A DNA stretch of 18,385 nt from Phoronis ovalis (Eukaryota > Phoronida > Phoronidae), in assembly GCA_028565635.1 (NCBI GenBank), contig JAOXYB010018262.1, positions 1 to 18,385 of the forward strand, given 5' to 3'. Each line of letters starts with the position of its first letter. Position 1 is the first letter of the stretch. The notes under the pieces were generated by a model. It ran no database searches, had not been told where the DNA came from, and was given only the letters and a program-made list of their open reading frames with translations. The translations under genes were made by a program, and so were the position numbers. This document shows positions 17,876 through 18,385 of this stretch, in pieces.

Positions 17876-18385
17876 CTGAGGAAAAAAACAAAAATCACAC
17901 AAAACAATGATTATAAAAAACATATACATGTTAGAAAAAGCTAGAAAACAAAACTTAATATCTCATGCAAATTCATTGCTTTGGAGAAAGGAACTCTTTT
18001 TAATATGAAGTACACCAACCAATCAATCAATCAATAGATGCTGATTTTTCCAGCTTGAAACTTACAAATGATTACGGCTTGAAAAAGCGAACACACCTGA
18101 TGGGTTAGTATGATTGGGGTTCAAACTTGAAACTTGAAAGAGCTCTCATCTCCAAAGCAAAGGGCCAGGCTTAAGTAGAAATTATACAAGATAGCAATTG
18201 AAAGCATCTTTTAGTTATAACTAGACATTCGGTGAGTTGTAAACAACTCCGAGAGGGTTGGAATATGCTTGTGATGAGTTATAATTTGTTTAAGGGTAGT
18301 TGTTCAGAATTTTATGAACAAAACAATTAAAAGATTTTGTTATTATCACTGTATACCAGTTTAATTACCCTTGAATGAATGTGGA
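17876..18385 (-). other. Upstream intron, running off the window
   Basis: 510 nt with no RyR exon that fits the frame. It contains a (CAAT)4 run at 18020-18035 and a splice-flanked 31-nt stretch at 18066-18096 that was rejected as an exon. Confidence 0.65.

Noticed and set aside
18066-18096. 31-nt stretch flanked by TACTAACCCATCAG and GTAAGT, looking like another small upstream exon
   Set aside because: To enter exon w1 at phase 0 it would have to be read in the frame that contains TAA, and the other frames shift w1. It has no RyR match. It could at most be a poison exon.

Overview
The window is an internal piece of one large, intron-rich animal gene read on the minus strand: a ryanodine receptor (RyR), the tetrameric Ca2+-release channel of the sarco/endoplasmic reticulum. 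Exons were found by translating the minus strand and requiring AG/GT borders; 27 obligatory exon positions join without one frame break into 1,124 codons, and both ends of the gene lie outside the window. Protein order runs from about 17.9 kb (upstream) to about 0.2 kb (downstream).

Layout, in gene order. 17875-15497: a short exon, the calmodulin-binding segment (17 residues from anchor Trp to anchor Phe), then an acidic linker. 14569-14546: a 24-nt microexon. 13576-10018: the central (core solenoid) domain. 8756-7700: three tandem copies of an 80-nt exon, each coding a different but canonical EF-hand. 6538-6380: the second, constant EF-hand. 6204-5748: the thumb-and-forefinger region with the residues that in RyR1 contact ATP and caffeine. 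5308-3262: a fast-evolving region with hydrophobic segments and a Pro/Glu-rich stretch (divergent region 1). 3080-1596: S1, an acidic luminal loop and S2. 1234-198: the start of the cytosolic S2-S3 domain. The pore helices S5-S6 and the C-terminal domain are not in the window.

The organism is an invertebrate metazoan: AT-rich introns of about 175-1260 nt, one RyR with invertebrate-type wording, and canonical EF-hand loops where the insect and vertebrate RyRs I know are degenerate. I cannot name the phylum; a non-insect (perhaps marine) invertebrate is my guess.

The most notable element is the EF-hand cluster. Three exons of exactly 80 nt, all entering at phase 0 and leaving at phase 2, offer alternative versions of EF-hand 1. 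Skipping all of them creates a TGA at the junction, and any combination of two or three brings in a stop codon, so the reading frame allows exactly one. This looks like a mutually exclusive splicing switch that changes the Ca2+-binding hand of the channel. I do not know of a description of it. A second likely splice choice is the 24-nt microexon. No tRNA, rRNA, CRISPR array, transposase or second gene was found.
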